From: Albidovulum litorale
GTDB taxonomy: Bacteria > Pseudomonadota > Alphaproteobacteria > Rhodobacterales > Rhodobacteraceae
Direction: 5' to 3'
DNA length: 64,000 nucleotides
Assembly: GCF_025751495.1 (NCBI RefSeq)
Contig: NZ_JAOWKZ010000005.1
Span: 124,001 to 188,000 of the forward strand
Notes under the pieces: model-generated
The model's database searches: none
Told to the model about the DNA's origin: nothing
Seen by the model: the letters and a program-made list of their open reading frames with translations, nothing else
In this document: piece after piece, positions 44,213 through 52,202 of the stretch
Position numbering within the stretch: position 1 is the stretch's first letter
How the letters are laid out: every line of letters begins with the position of its first letter
Position numbers and translations under genes: made by a program

Positions 44213-45261
44213 TCGCCCCATGTCCGTTCAAGCACCCTCAGCCAGTTTTCATGCGCGATCTTCGTGATCAGGGCCTCGTCATAGTCATGCGCCTTTAGTG
44301 TTTCGATCAGACGGGGCAGGCCCGCCGCATCGCCAATTGCCTTTGGCACGGACACCCCGTCGAAATCCGAACCGAGACCGACGCGGGTTTCGCCAAGATG
44401 TTCCAGAAGGTGGTCTAGATGCCGCAGGAGCGGGTCCCAGCCTTCGAACGAGGCATTCCTGCCGTCCGGATTCAGAAAGACGGTGCCGAAATTGAGGCCG
44501 ACCATGCCGTCGCTTTCCCGGATCATCGCGAGCTGGCGGTCCGTCAGGTTGCGGGTGGACGGGGTGACGGCGTAGGCATTGGAATGGGTGGCGACGAGCG
44601 GCGAGTCGGAGATCGCGGCGATGTCGTTGAAGCCTTTTTCGTTAAGGTGACTGAGGTCGATCATGATCTTCAGCGCGTTGCATTCCCTGATGAGCCGCTT
44701 GCCCGTCTCGGTCAGTCCATCACCGGTATCGGGCGAGCCGGGGAAACGGAACGGAACGCCATGACCGAAGATCGTCGGGCGCGACCAGACCGGCCCGACC
44801 GACCGCAGGCCTACCCCATGCCACACATGCAGCGCGTCGAGGTCCTCGCCAATGGCTTCCGCCCCTTCGAAATGCAGGATGGCGGCGATGCGACCCGTCG
44901 CCATCGCGGCGCGGATATCCGCAACGCTGCGGCAGATGGTCAATTTGTCCGTGCGTTCCATCCACATCAGATGCCCGATCTTGGCGGCCGCGACCGGCTG
45001 CGCCACCGTCGCGCCGATGGGTTTCGGCAGGTCGAGGTCGTAGGGCGGGTTGTTCATCAGCGCTTCGTAATCCGTCGTGTCATTCTCATCATGAGACGGG
45101 ATGTAGACGGCGAAAAACCCGCCCGCGAAGCCGCCGGCCTTCATCCGTGGCAGGTCGAGATGGCCCTTGCCGTTGCCCTTGAGCCAGATGGTTTCACGGT
45201 CTTCGGGATTTTCCAGAAGACGCAGGAGGAAGTCGTTGTGGCCGTCGAAAACCGGGATCAT
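44209..45261 (-). CDS. Membrane dipeptidase (peptidase M19)
   Basis: Zinc metallopeptidase of the renal dipeptidase family, 350 residues. The first metal motif is right at the start (His8 and Asp10 in MIPVFDGHND); further family blocks are ILHFEGAEAIGEDLDALHVW, IDLSHLNEKGFNDI and VATHSNAYAV, and the late VGLGSDFDGV. Bacterial members cleave dipeptides, some with D-amino acids; no signal peptide is present, so it is cytoplasmic. Divergent from the FadR-type regulator gene across 252 bp. Confidence 0.92.
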   Translation of the reverse strand: MIPVFDGHNDFLLRLLENPEDRETIWLKGNGKGHLDLPRMKAGGFAGGFFAVYIPSHDENDTTDYEALMNNPPYDLDLPKPIGATVAQPVAAAKIGHLMWMERTDKLTICRSVADIRAAMATGRIAAILHFEGAEAIGEDLDALHVWHGVGLRSVGPVWSRPTIFGHGVPFRFPGSPDTGDGLTETGKRLIRECNALKIMIDLSHLNEKGFNDIAAISDSPLVATHSNAYAVTPSTRNLTDRQLAMIRESDGMVGLNFGTVFLNPDGRNASFEGWDPLLRHLDHLLEHLGETRVGLGSDFDGVSVPKAIGDAAGLPRLIETLKAHDYDEALITKIAHENWLRVLERTWGE

Positions 45262-45513
45262 GACAGTGTCTCTCCTCGCGCGTGGTCAGGCAAAGGTTCG
45301 CCTTTCCGTCGATCAAGGGCAAGCCCGCCTTGCCGATGAAATCTCGGTATTGTCAGCATCGGAGCTTTGCGGGCGTTCACCCGGGCGAAGTGGAGCGCCC
45401 AACAAGGCCGGCGAGCGGGGCTCTACGCCGACTTACGACCGATCGCTTCTGGCCTTTCCCATTGCCCCTCCGCTCGTGCGGTCATATGACTTGACCAATT
45501 GACGAGGACCGCC

Positions 45514-46284
45514 ATGCCCTTCCGCAAGATCGAGCCCGAGAAACTTTCCGACACCGTCGCTCGCCAGATCGAAAGCCTGATCCTTCACGGCATCCTGCGC
45601 CCGGGCGAGAGGCTACCCTCGGAACGCGAGTTGTCGGAACGGCTCGGCGTCTCGCGCCCCTCGCTCCGCGACGCGGTATCGGCGTTGCAAGAGGTCGGCC
45701 TCCTGGCGACACGCGCCGGATCGGGCATCTTTGTCGCCGAGGTCCTCGGTTCAGCCTTCTCGCCCGCCCTCATCGACCTCTTCGCCCGGCACGAGGATGC
45801 AGTCTTCGACTATCTCGATTTCCGCCGCGATCTTGAGGGGCTGGCCGCTGAACGAGCCGCCCGCCTTGCCTCGGACACCGACCTCTCGGTTGTCGCCGAG
45901 ATATTTGCCAAGATGGAAGCCGCGCATCTGAAGCGCGACCCATCGGACGAGGCGCGGCTTGATGCCGAATTCCACATGGCGATCATCGAGGCCAGCCACA
46001 ACGTCGTCATGCTGCACATGATGCGCTCCATGTTCGACCTTTTGCGGCAAGGGGTCTTCTACAACCGCAAGGTCATGTTCAAGCAGCGCATGACCCGGGG
46101 TACCCTGCTCGATCAGCACCGGGCCATCAATGACGCGCTTCAGGCCCGCAATTCCGAAGCGGCCCGGGGCGCCGTCGAGGCGCATCTCAGCTTTGTCCGC
46201 CAGGCGCTGGAGGATGATCTGAAGGCCGATCGGAACGAAAGGCTGGCGCAGCTTCGGTTCGAACATGAAAAAGAGCGGGGCTGA
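45514..46284 (+). CDS. FadR-type GntR family transcriptional regulator
   Basis: 256 residues: an N-terminal winged helix (SDTVARQIESLILHGILRPG, then LPSERELSERLGVSRPSLRD) and a C-terminal all-helical FCD effector domain (about 95-235) with the metal-binding histidines in EFHMAIIEASHN and EAHLSF. The start is the ATG 7 bases after GAGGA, rather than an upstream in-frame ATG with no such signal. FCD regulators usually sense an organic acid. Target could be itself or the divergent dipeptidase; no operator is obvious beyond TTGACCAATTGAC just upstream. Confidence 0.9.
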   Translation: MPFRKIEPEKLSDTVARQIESLILHGILRPGERLPSERELSERLGVSRPSLRDAVSALQEVGLLATRAGSGIFVAEVLGSAFSPALIDLFARHEDAVFDYLDFRRDLEGLAAERAARLASDTDLSVVAEIFAKMEAAHLKRDPSDEARLDAEFHMAIIEASHNVVMLHMMRSMFDLLRQGVFYNRKVMFKQRMTRGTLLDQHRAINDALQARNSEAARGAVEAHLSFVRQALEDDLKADRNERLAQLRFEHEKERG

Positions 46285-46287
46285 GCG

Positions 46288-46803
46288 GTGTCCGCCAACC
46301 GTCCGGCCAACAGGGACTTCGGCATTTTCGAAGTCGAGGCGGGCGGCGGACGGCTTGCGCTCTGCCCGATGCCGGGGCGATACGGCGACTATCCCGGCGA
46401 CCTTCAAACGATCCTCGGTTGGGGTCCGGGTCTCGTCCTGACCATGGCGACGGGATCGGAGCTAGCGGCATACGGGGCCGCCACCCTGTCCGTGGACCTC
46501 GCCAACCGTGGCATCGAATGGCGCCATCTGCCGGTCGAGGATTTCAGCGCCGAAAGTGCGGCTTTGCGCGACGGCTGGGCCGGTGTCTCGCGTGAGGCGC
46601 GGACCCTGCTTTCGGATGGCGGTCGCGTGCTCACCCATTGCCTTGGTGGGTGCGGGCGTTCCGGCATGGCAGTCCTGCGGATCATGACCGAACTCGGCGA
46701 AGCCGCCGATGCCGCGCTCACTCGCCTCCGCACCATCCGCCCCTGCGCGGTCGAGACCGCGGCGCAAAGGCTCTGGGCCGCAGGCGGCGCCACACAGCGC
46801 TAG
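46288..46803 (+). CDS. Dual-specificity-like protein phosphatase
   Basis: 171-residue cysteine phosphatase fold. The P-loop is [11 protein letters not shown] with nucleophile Cys118 and Arg124 (HCx5R), and Asp84 or Asp85 in LPVEDF is the likely general acid. The GTG start lies 4 bp after the FadR-type gene, so the two are probably co-transcribed; the ribosome-binding signal is modest. Target unknown: phosphotyrosine, phosphoserine or a small phosphate ester. Its stop overlaps the convergent acyltransferase stop. Confidence 0.78.
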   Translation: MSANRPANRDFGIFEVEAGGGRLALCPMPGRYGDYPGDLQTILGWGPGLVLTMATGSELAAYGAATLSVDLANRGIEWRHLPVEDFSAESAALRDGWAGVSREARTLLSDGGRVLTHCLGGCGRSGMAVLRIMTELGEAADAALTRLRTIRPCAVETAAQRLWAAGGATQR

Positions 46804-47549
46804 ACCGGCCCGGACTCGGCCACCATCCGCAGGCTGCGGGCGCGGGCGGCGGGCACCTTGTCCACCTCCAGCCCGGTGAAGACATGCAGCGTTCCCAACT
46901 CGCGGTCGATCACCGCGTGATCGCCGACCCAGCCACCCATGCCAACATAGGCCCTGAGAAGCGGTGGCAGGGTCCGCAAGGCCATCCCCGGATCGGGCTC
47001 GGCCGCCCCCGCCTCCGCAAGCGCCACGGTCTCGGTCGCGCGGCGGCCCGGTCGACGGTCAGGTGGTGCAAGATGACGGTTGGCAAGCCAGCCGAACGCA
47101 TCGCGATAGATCGCGGCCTCGGTCCCGGCAAAGGACGAACAGCCGAACAAGAGCCCCGCCGACATCGCATCGACCTCTGCCGTGATCGCACCCCAGGCAA
47201 GGCGCAGGATATCGGGGTCGCGCTGGCCGGGCGCGAGGCAAAATCGCCCCAGTTCCAGCATCGGCCGGTCAAGCCGTTCCAGTACCGAAAGGTCGTAGAC
47301 CTGCGCCGAATAGCTCCGGCCAATCTCGCGCCCGGAACCGAGCGGCATCAGCCGGAACGTCGCGACCAGCGCCCCGCTTTCCGCCTCTTCGATCAGGACA
47401 TGGCGGCAGAGCGGGTCGAACCGGTCCGCGTCGCGCACGCCGACAGTACCGCCAAGGAAGGCCTGACCGCGCAACACCTGCGCCCGTTCGACGTCCCCCC
47501 CGCTCCCGGCCAGCCGGGCCAGATACCGACCCCGTCGCATCGGCTGCAT
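46800..47549 (-). CDS. olsB: OlsB-like N-acyltransferase (hemolysin-like GNAT)
   Basis: 249 residues. OlsB attaches a 3-hydroxyacyl group from ACP to ornithine, the first step of ornithine lipids, which are common phosphate-free membrane lipids in this bacterial group. Visible features are [10 protein letters not shown] (about 25-34), [49 protein letters not shown] and [16 protein letters not shown]. The usual partner olsA (second acyl transfer) is not adjacent, so ornithine specificity is by family only. Start chosen at the first ATG of the conserved region. Confidence 0.75.
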   Translation of the reverse strand: MQPMRRGRYLARLAGSGGDVERAQVLRGQAFLGGTVGVRDADRFDPLCRHVLIEEAESGALVATFRLMPLGSGREIGRSYSAQVYDLSVLERLDRPMLELGRFCLAPGQRDPDILRLAWGAITAEVDAMSAGLLFGCSSFAGTEAAIYRDAFGWLANRHLAPPDRRPGRRATETVALAEAGAAEPDPGMALRTLPPLLRAYVGMGGWVGDHAVIDRELGTLHVFTGLEVDKVPAARARSLRMVAESGPV

Positions 47550-47654
47550 TTTTCGGCACTCTCCCGCTTGGCTGACGGCACGGCCTGCCCTACATATCAA
47601 CCCAGTCGTTGTAACGCGTTTTCGCGGCTTGGTGGAATGGAATGGAGGACGCCG

Positions 47655-48050
47655 ATGGCCGAAAAGATCGAGAAAACTGACGAGGAATGGCGCGCCCAGC
47701 TTTCCGACCTTGCCTACAAGGTGACGCGCAAACACGCGACCGAACGCGCCTTCTCGCATGACGACTTCCCCAAGGGGCCCGCGACCTTTCATTGCGTCTG
47801 CTGCGGCCAGCCGCTCTTCGACGCCGAGACCAAGTTCGATTCCGGCACCGGCTGGCCCAGCTTCTACAAGCCGATGGACGGCGAGGCGGTCGGCGAAGCG
47901 GAAGACCGCAGCTGGTTCATGCGCCGGACCGAGGTCCATTGCGCCGCCTGCGACGCCCATCTCGGCCATGTCTTCCCCGACGGCCCGAAACCGACCGGCC
48001 TGCGCTATTGCATCAACGGCGTGGCGCTCGATCACCGCCCGAAGGAATAG
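47655..48050 (+). CDS. msrB: Peptide-methionine (R)-S-oxide reductase MsrB
   Basis: Repairs methionine-R-sulfoxide in oxidised proteins, using thioredoxin. The 131-residue cytoplasmic product has structural zinc cysteines Cys47 and Cys50 (CVCC), Cys96 and Cys99 (CAAC), [14 protein letters not shown] (61-74) and catalytic Cys119 in [18 protein letters not shown] stands 7 bases before the ATG. It is a single gene divergent from the acyltransferase. A short sequence resembling its last 20 codons recurs at 50356-50412. Confidence 0.95.
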   Translation: MAEKIEKTDEEWRAQLSDLAYKVTRKHATERAFSHDDFPKGPATFHCVCCGQPLFDAETKFDSGTGWPSFYKPMDGEAVGEAEDRSWFMRRTEVHCAACDAHLGHVFPDGPKPTGLRYCINGVALDHRPKE

Positions 48051-48107
48051 CCGGCCTGTATCGCTGACGACACCGACATTGACGGCCCGAACCGATTGCA
48101 GCGCCGG

Positions 48108-49820
48108 CTATGCGGACCGGTGTGACTGGTTCAAAGCCGCCGTCGCGAATTCGAGGTGGCCGTCGGCATGCGTTCTGGCGACAATGGGCAGCAACTGGCG
48201 GGCCAGGGCGGCGGCCCCCCGATCATCACCGGCCTTCCTTGCCAAACGCACCTGATCGGAAATTATCTCGACCAACAGCCCCGCATAACGATCGGTGACC
48301 GAACAGCACCGCTCGCGCGCGTGAATGAGCCATCTGTCGGCCGCTTTGTATTCGCCGGAATAGACATCGACCAGAGCGAGCGCCCGTGCCGCAGCGGCCT
48401 GCCAGCAGGGATCGGCCAGTTGGTTGCTGACCGCCAGCGCTTCTTCGAGATCAGCCCGCGTCGTGTTGCCGATCTCGTGAATGGCCAGTCTGGCTTCGGC
48501 AAGGATTGCAACCGGCCATGGCCGGAAGGCCAGCCAGTTGATGTCATCGCACAGCCTCAGGCACCGAAGAAGCCAGTCCCGCGCCGTCTCCGGACGTCCG
48601 GCCCGCAACAGACCCCAGGCTCCGATGCCCAGCGCCCAGATCTCGCGTCGCCGGTTCTCCGCCCGACGCGCGAAGTCGAGCGATCGCTCAAAGTGTGAAA
48701 CCCCCAGCTCCACCCGCCCCCAATCGACGAGATTGAAGCCCATGAAGGCGTGAATGCCTGCCTGGCGCTCGTCATTACCATGTGCATGCGTCAAGGCCTC
48801 CGCCAGGTAATCAGCAGCAGACGGGCGCCGGCCCGCAAGGGCGTCACAATATCCCAGTTCGCACAGGGCCTCTGCCGCGACATCCGACGACCCTATCCTG
48901 ACGGCGATATCGGCGGCCTGCTGCAGTGTCAGCGCACCTTCATCGTCAAATCCGCGACAGGCATGGATGAGCGAGGTGCCAAGCTGTTCCAGCGCGCGCG
49001 CCTGAAGATGCTCATCCCCCGCCTTTTCAGCGTCTGCCGCGGCGCGGCGCAGGCAATCAAGCCCTGCATCCACCGCACCGGCCGCGACGGCCGCCTTGCC
49101 GGATTTGATCAGGGCGTCGATGATGGCGGTCTTCGAAACCCCGTGCGGCGGGTCGGTTACCGTCTTTCGGGCGGCGGCACGCAGGGCCGGGGTCGGCTTC
49201 TCACCGGTCTGCTTCAGAAAACGCGCCTCCGTTGCTTCCGCATGCGCGACCGCCGCAGCAATGTCGCCCGCGGCGGCGAGGCATTTGACCAGAATGATGT
49301 GTCCCGACTCGTCCAGCGGGCGGCAGCGCACGCCACGCTCCGCTAGACTGCGCGCACGAACATGGTCTCCCGCCGACAGCGCGCGCATCGATTGCCGCCG
49401 CAGACATTCGTAAAGCTGGCTGGCGATATGCTCGCGTTCGATCAGCAGCCATGTATCGAAAGCCGCACTCGCGGCGGGTTCCACGCCTTCGAGAAATGAG
49501 GTCGGCCCGGCATCTTCGACCTCACCGGATTTCAGTCTCCAGACATCCACATGGGTGTCGGCCGGAAAATTCAGAACGATCGGGTCGCCCTGAAGCGTCT
49601 TCGCACCGGTCGCGCGCCGGAGGGATGCAAGACACCAACGCAATGCCCCAAGCGGGTCTTCGGTTTCCGAGAAAATCTCCGCAGCAAGCTCGCGCCGCCC
49701 CAATGGCCGGCCAGAGCAGAGCAATCGCGCAAGAACCGCCCAAGGTTGATGGCCGGGCACACCCGTCTCGCTTCCGTCGTCTGCCATGATCCTTGGCCTG
49801 CCGATCAGGAATATCTTCAC
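48108..49820 (-). CDS. SARP/BTAD-type transcriptional regulator with TPR region
   Basis: About 570 residues. The N-terminal 90 resemble an OmpR-like winged helix (VKIFLIGRPRIMADDGSETG; LGALRWCLASLRRATG), the next 150 fit a bacterial transcriptional activation domain (FDTWLLIEREHIASQLYECL; SLAERGVRCRPLDESGHIIL), and the rest (about 240-560) is TPR-like helical repeats, with no ATPase domain. SARPs are best known from Streptomyces; in alphaproteobacteria their targets are little studied. The GTG at 49820 behind GGAG is preferred; an in-frame ATG at 49856 is possible. Divergent from the DUF4242 gene. Confidence 0.8.
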   Translation of the reverse strand: MKIFLIGRPRIMADDGSETGVPGHQPWAVLARLLCSGRPLGRRELAAEIFSETEDPLGALRWCLASLRRATGAKTLQGDPIVLNFPADTHVDVWRLKSGEVEDAGPTSFLEGVEPAASAAFDTWLLIEREHIASQLYECLRRQSMRALSAGDHVRARSLAERGVRCRPLDESGHIILVKCLAAAGDIAAAVAHAEATEARFLKQTGEKPTPALRAAARKTVTDPPHGVSKTAIIDALIKSGKAAVAAGAVDAGLDCLRRAAADAEKAGDEHLQARALEQLGTSLIHACRGFDDEGALTLQQAADIAVRIGSSDVAAEALCELGYCDALAGRRPSAADYLAEALTHAHGNDERQAGIHAFMGFNLVDWGRVELGVSHFERSLDFARRAENRRREIWALGIGAWGLLRAGRPETARDWLLRCLRLCDDINWLAFRPWPVAILAEARLAIHEIGNTTRADLEEALAVSNQLADPCWQAAAARALALVDVYSGEYKAADRWLIHARERCCSVTDRYAGLLVEIISDQVRLARKAGDDRGAAALARQLLPIVARTHADGHLEFATAALNQSHRSA

Positions 49821-49864
49821 AGCGCCGCGCTCCGCCCAACGTCCCGCGCCAACCATAGCACGGC

Positions 49865-49883
49865 AACCGTGTGGGAAACCGTG
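49865..49883 (+). promoter_or_regulatory. Direct heptamer repeat between the SARP-type regulator and DUF4242 genes
   Basis: AACCGTG occurs twice, at 49865-49871 and 49877-49883, with a 12-bp period; a TAAAGAT element follows at 49887. SARP activators typically bind tandem heptamers one helical turn apart just upstream of the -10 element. Position and form fit autoregulation and DUF4242 control, but the sites are short. Confidence 0.4.
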
Positions 49884-49982
49884 AGAGTAAAGATTTGGTT
49901 TTTTTTGTTTGCATCACACGTCTCGCGAAACGCCGCTGCCGCAGGCTTGGTAACAGGCATCTAACCGAGGAAAGGAAAGAAC

Positions 49983-50258
49983 ATGCCGATGTTTCTGGTC
50001 GAAAGGAATATTCCGGGCGCCGACACCCTGACGCAGGAAGAACTGCGCGACATCTCGGCGAAGTCGAACAAGGTAGTGGCGGGCCTTGGCGTGCCGTATG
50101 TCTGGCACCAGACCTATGCGGCGGGCGACAAGCTTTACTGCATCCATGAGGCGGATAACGCCGAGGCGATCTACGCCCATGCCAAGAACGGCGGATTTCC
50201 CGCCGACCTCGTGGCCGAGATCAAGAACATCTTCGGGCCGAAGACAGCAGCGGCCTAA
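49983..50258 (+). CDS. DUF4242 family protein (SCO4226-like)
   Basis: 91-residue ferredoxin-like small protein. Key blocks are MPMFLVERNIPGADTLTQEE (1-20), WHQTYAAGDKLYCIHEADNA and EAIYAHAKNGGFPADLVAEI. Its Streptomyces relative SCO4226 binds nickel; the ligand residues (His37 in VWHQTY and others) look present, but metal binding here is inferred. AGGAAAGGAAAG precedes the ATG. Divergent pairing with the SARP-type regulator suggests it is the main target. A hairpin follows at 50276-50301. Confidence 0.85.
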   Translation: MPMFLVERNIPGADTLTQEELRDISAKSNKVVAGLGVPYVWHQTYAAGDKLYCIHEADNAEAIYAHAKNGGFPADLVAEIKNIFGPKTAAA

Positions 50259-50275
50259 AGGCACCATGAACGACA

Positions 50276-50301
50276 GGGGCGCCGGCCTTTACCGGCGTCC
50301 T
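50276..50301 (+). terminator. Hairpin after the DUF4242 gene
   Basis: GGGGCGCCGG (50276-50285) pairs with CCGGCGTCCT (50292-50301), including G-T pairs, around the 6-base loop CCTTTA. It starts 18 bp after the DUF4242 stop; there is no following T-run. Confidence 0.45.
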
Positions 50302-50355
50302 CTGCAACCTGGGCCGTGGCGGTCATCGTTACTCATTTCATTCGGATCGGCGTTT

Positions 50356-50412
50356 GGCCCGAAGCCAACCGGCCTGCGTTGCAGCATCAACGGCGGGGTG
50401 CTGGACCACCGC
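50356..50412 (+). pseudogene. Fragment of a second msrB-like gene
   Basis: One reading frame here gives [19 protein letters not shown], closely matching [19 protein letters not shown] at the end of the intact MsrB of this window (residues 110-128). The fragment has no zinc sites, no start and no upstream MsrB sequence, and the catalytic Cys is shifted by one residue (RCS instead of RYC). The DNA is also similar (GGCCCGAAGCCAACCGGCCT against GGCCCGAAACCGACCGGCCT). A remnant of a duplicated or foreign msrB. Confidence 0.7.
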
Positions 50413-50820
50413 CAGAATGAATGGCGGATCGAGAAGGCGCGTGAGATGGTCGGTTTTGCGGGGCAAACCAGCCTCGGAGATGTCAGGGCTGAACGGCCGC
50501 TCTGCGCGCTTTGCTTCGCCGAGGGATCTGCCTCATGCACCAACCCATCTTGAGCCTGGTCCGCATCGCGCTTGCAGTGGTGGCAAGCCGGTGCCGCTGA
50601 ATTCGGGCGGCGCTTGGACTCGTGTGTAGAAGCCTCGAGGACGGAAACGACCTACCGCGCCAATGCTTGCCTCAGATGGATCATTTTGGACCAAAAAGTC
50701 CCTTCCTCCGTGAAGGGATGACGCGGAAGTGAGTGGCGAAATACAACCCGCCCACTTGTTGCTTCCGCCGGAATTTCCCGGCCGGTCGCTTTGTTTCGGC
50801 CAGATGACATGAGGCTGCGG

Positions 50821-51231
50821 CTACCTTAACTCCTTGCGGATGACCAGCTTCAGTCCCGACCAGACCTCGTCCACCGCGCAGACCTTGATGTCGACAAGCC
50901 CCATGGGCAGGCAGATTTCACGCACAGTGTCCTCGGTCACTTCCGAATAGCGTTTCGACGCTTTCTTCGGCCAACTCACCCAGACCATGCCATCGGGCGC
51001 GATCCGGTGTCGCGCCTCTGGCAGCCGCCGCTGCAACTCGTCTCGGAAGGGGGTGAAGATGTGAAGGAAGGCGAGGTCGCCGGGCAGGGCCGCATCGGTG
51101 CCGATTTCTTCCGGTGCGGCGTCGATCCCCAGCGTTTCGGCATAGGGCCAGGGCGGGTTCACGACCGCCGCTTTCATCCCGGGCTTGATGCCGAGTTTCT
51201 TTGCAAGAGGCGTGCCGGAATAACCTGCCAT
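50821..51231 (-). CDS. DUF3052 family protein
   Basis: 136 residues, starting with the family hallmark MAGYSGTPLAKKLGIKPGMK, then VVNPPWPYAETLG, LHIFTPFRDELQRRL, and PDGMVWVSWPKKASKRYSEV. Function unknown; the fold resembles a small Rossmann-like or methyltransferase-like domain without a clear cofactor motif. An upstream in-frame ATG at 51252 lies inside the sulfotransferase gene; I choose 51231 because family members begin at MAGYSG. One base separates it from the sulfotransferase stop, so the two are probably co-transcribed. Confidence 0.88.
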   Translation of the reverse strand: MAGYSGTPLAKKLGIKPGMKAAVVNPPWPYAETLGIDAAPEEIGTDAALPGDLAFLHIFTPFRDELQRRLPEARHRIAPDGMVWVSWPKKASKRYSEVTEDTVREICLPMGLVDIKVCAVDEVWSGLKLVIRKELR

Positions 51232-51232
51232 C

Positions 51233-52051
51233 TCAGTTCGCGAGTTTGACATGGACCTCGTTGAGGTCGATCTCGCCCACCGGCATCTTGTTGGCCGGGT
51301 TATCGAAATCGTAGCGGAACAGCTGGAAGTCCTTGTGGTAGATCTCCCACATCAGGTGCATCGAGAGGTCGTCGAAATAATCCTCCACCGGATGCGCCCG
51401 CTTCGGCCCGTGGCCTTCGCTTTCGTTGAACTTCGGAATGTCTTTCAGGATCACGGCCTGCTTCGTCTCAATGTTGTCGAGCACGCTTTGCATGCCGTCA
51501 TTGAACTTCTCGGTGAAGACGATGTTGTCGTAGCGCCCGCCGCTGGAAATGAAGGTGCCGATATGTCCCGACATGGCGGACCAGTGGATGTCGGGTTCCA
51601 TCGGCTTGCGCCAGCGGATCGTGTCGCGGGCAAATAGAAGGAAACGGCGGAAGGACTTGATCTGGTCAAACTCAAAGCCGTTTTCCGGGTCGCCGACCTC
51701 GATCCCGTATTTCTGGATCAGAAGTGGCACGAGGTTGCCGCGATAGCGTTTGCCGTTGCGCTGAATGCCGCAGATCTTGTCGAAGAAGGACGACAGGATG
51801 CGGGTATAGGGATTGCGCACGCAGGTGAAGGCATAGCTCTTATGGGCGGCCACATTCGCCTCGATCAGCCGCTGGCTCTGTTCCTGCGCCCATTTGTGCA
51901 GACCCGCGGTCGAATCGTGGATATCGCCATCGAAAAAGGTGCCGTGATCGGAATAGAACATGATCTGGCCAATCGTGGAGCAGGCGCATTTCGGCACCAC
52001 GCGATAGACCACGCTTTCACTTTCCGTCATCCAGGTGCCGGGAAAACCCAT
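51233..52051 (-). CDS. Sulfotransferase family protein (carbohydrate sulfotransferase type)
   Basis: 272-residue cytoplasmic PAPS-dependent sulfotransferase. The 5-prime phosphosulfate loop is YRVVPKCACSTIGQIMF (16-32), matching the VPKCGCTSI type, and the 3-prime phosphate-binding motif is TCVRNPYTRILSSFFDKICG (77-96). Such enzymes put sulfate on sugars. The divergent neighbour at 52.2 kb is a Core-2/I-branching glycosyltransferase, and together they may make a sulfated surface glycan. Acceptor unknown. Confidence 0.85.
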   Translation of the reverse strand: MGFPGTWMTESESVVYRVVPKCACSTIGQIMFYSDHGTFFDGDIHDSTAGLHKWAQEQSQRLIEANVAAHKSYAFTCVRNPYTRILSSFFDKICGIQRNGKRYRGNLVPLLIQKYGIEVGDPENGFEFDQIKSFRRFLLFARDTIRWRKPMEPDIHWSAMSGHIGTFISSGGRYDNIVFTEKFNDGMQSVLDNIETKQAVILKDIPKFNESEGHGPKRAHPVEDYFDDLSMHLMWEIYHKDFQLFRYDFDNPANKMPVGEIDLNEVHVKLAN

Positions 52052-52202
52052 GTAACGCTTACCTCCAACGTGCCCGCACGCAACCGGGCACTATCCTGCA
52101 CGACAATTACGGCCTAAAGAGCAAAGAAACACTGTCTTTTCAACGGCAGATAAAGCTATCTGGGGCAACAAAAACGGCAAGAAGGGCCTCATCGTTTCGA
52201 AA

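Larger units (their letters stand above)
50259..50820. other. 562-bp gap without an intact gene
   Basis: Apart from the hairpin after DUF4242 and the msrB-like fragment, no intact gene is visible. A small inverted repeat, TCCCTTC and GAAGGGA, lies around 50699-50718. The stretch looks like decayed coding sequence and may mark an old deletion or insertion point. Confidence 0.5.

Noticed and set aside
50699-50718. Inverted repeat TCCCTTC...GAAGGGA as a terminator
   Set aside because: No T-run and no gene ending nearby on either strand; left unassigned.
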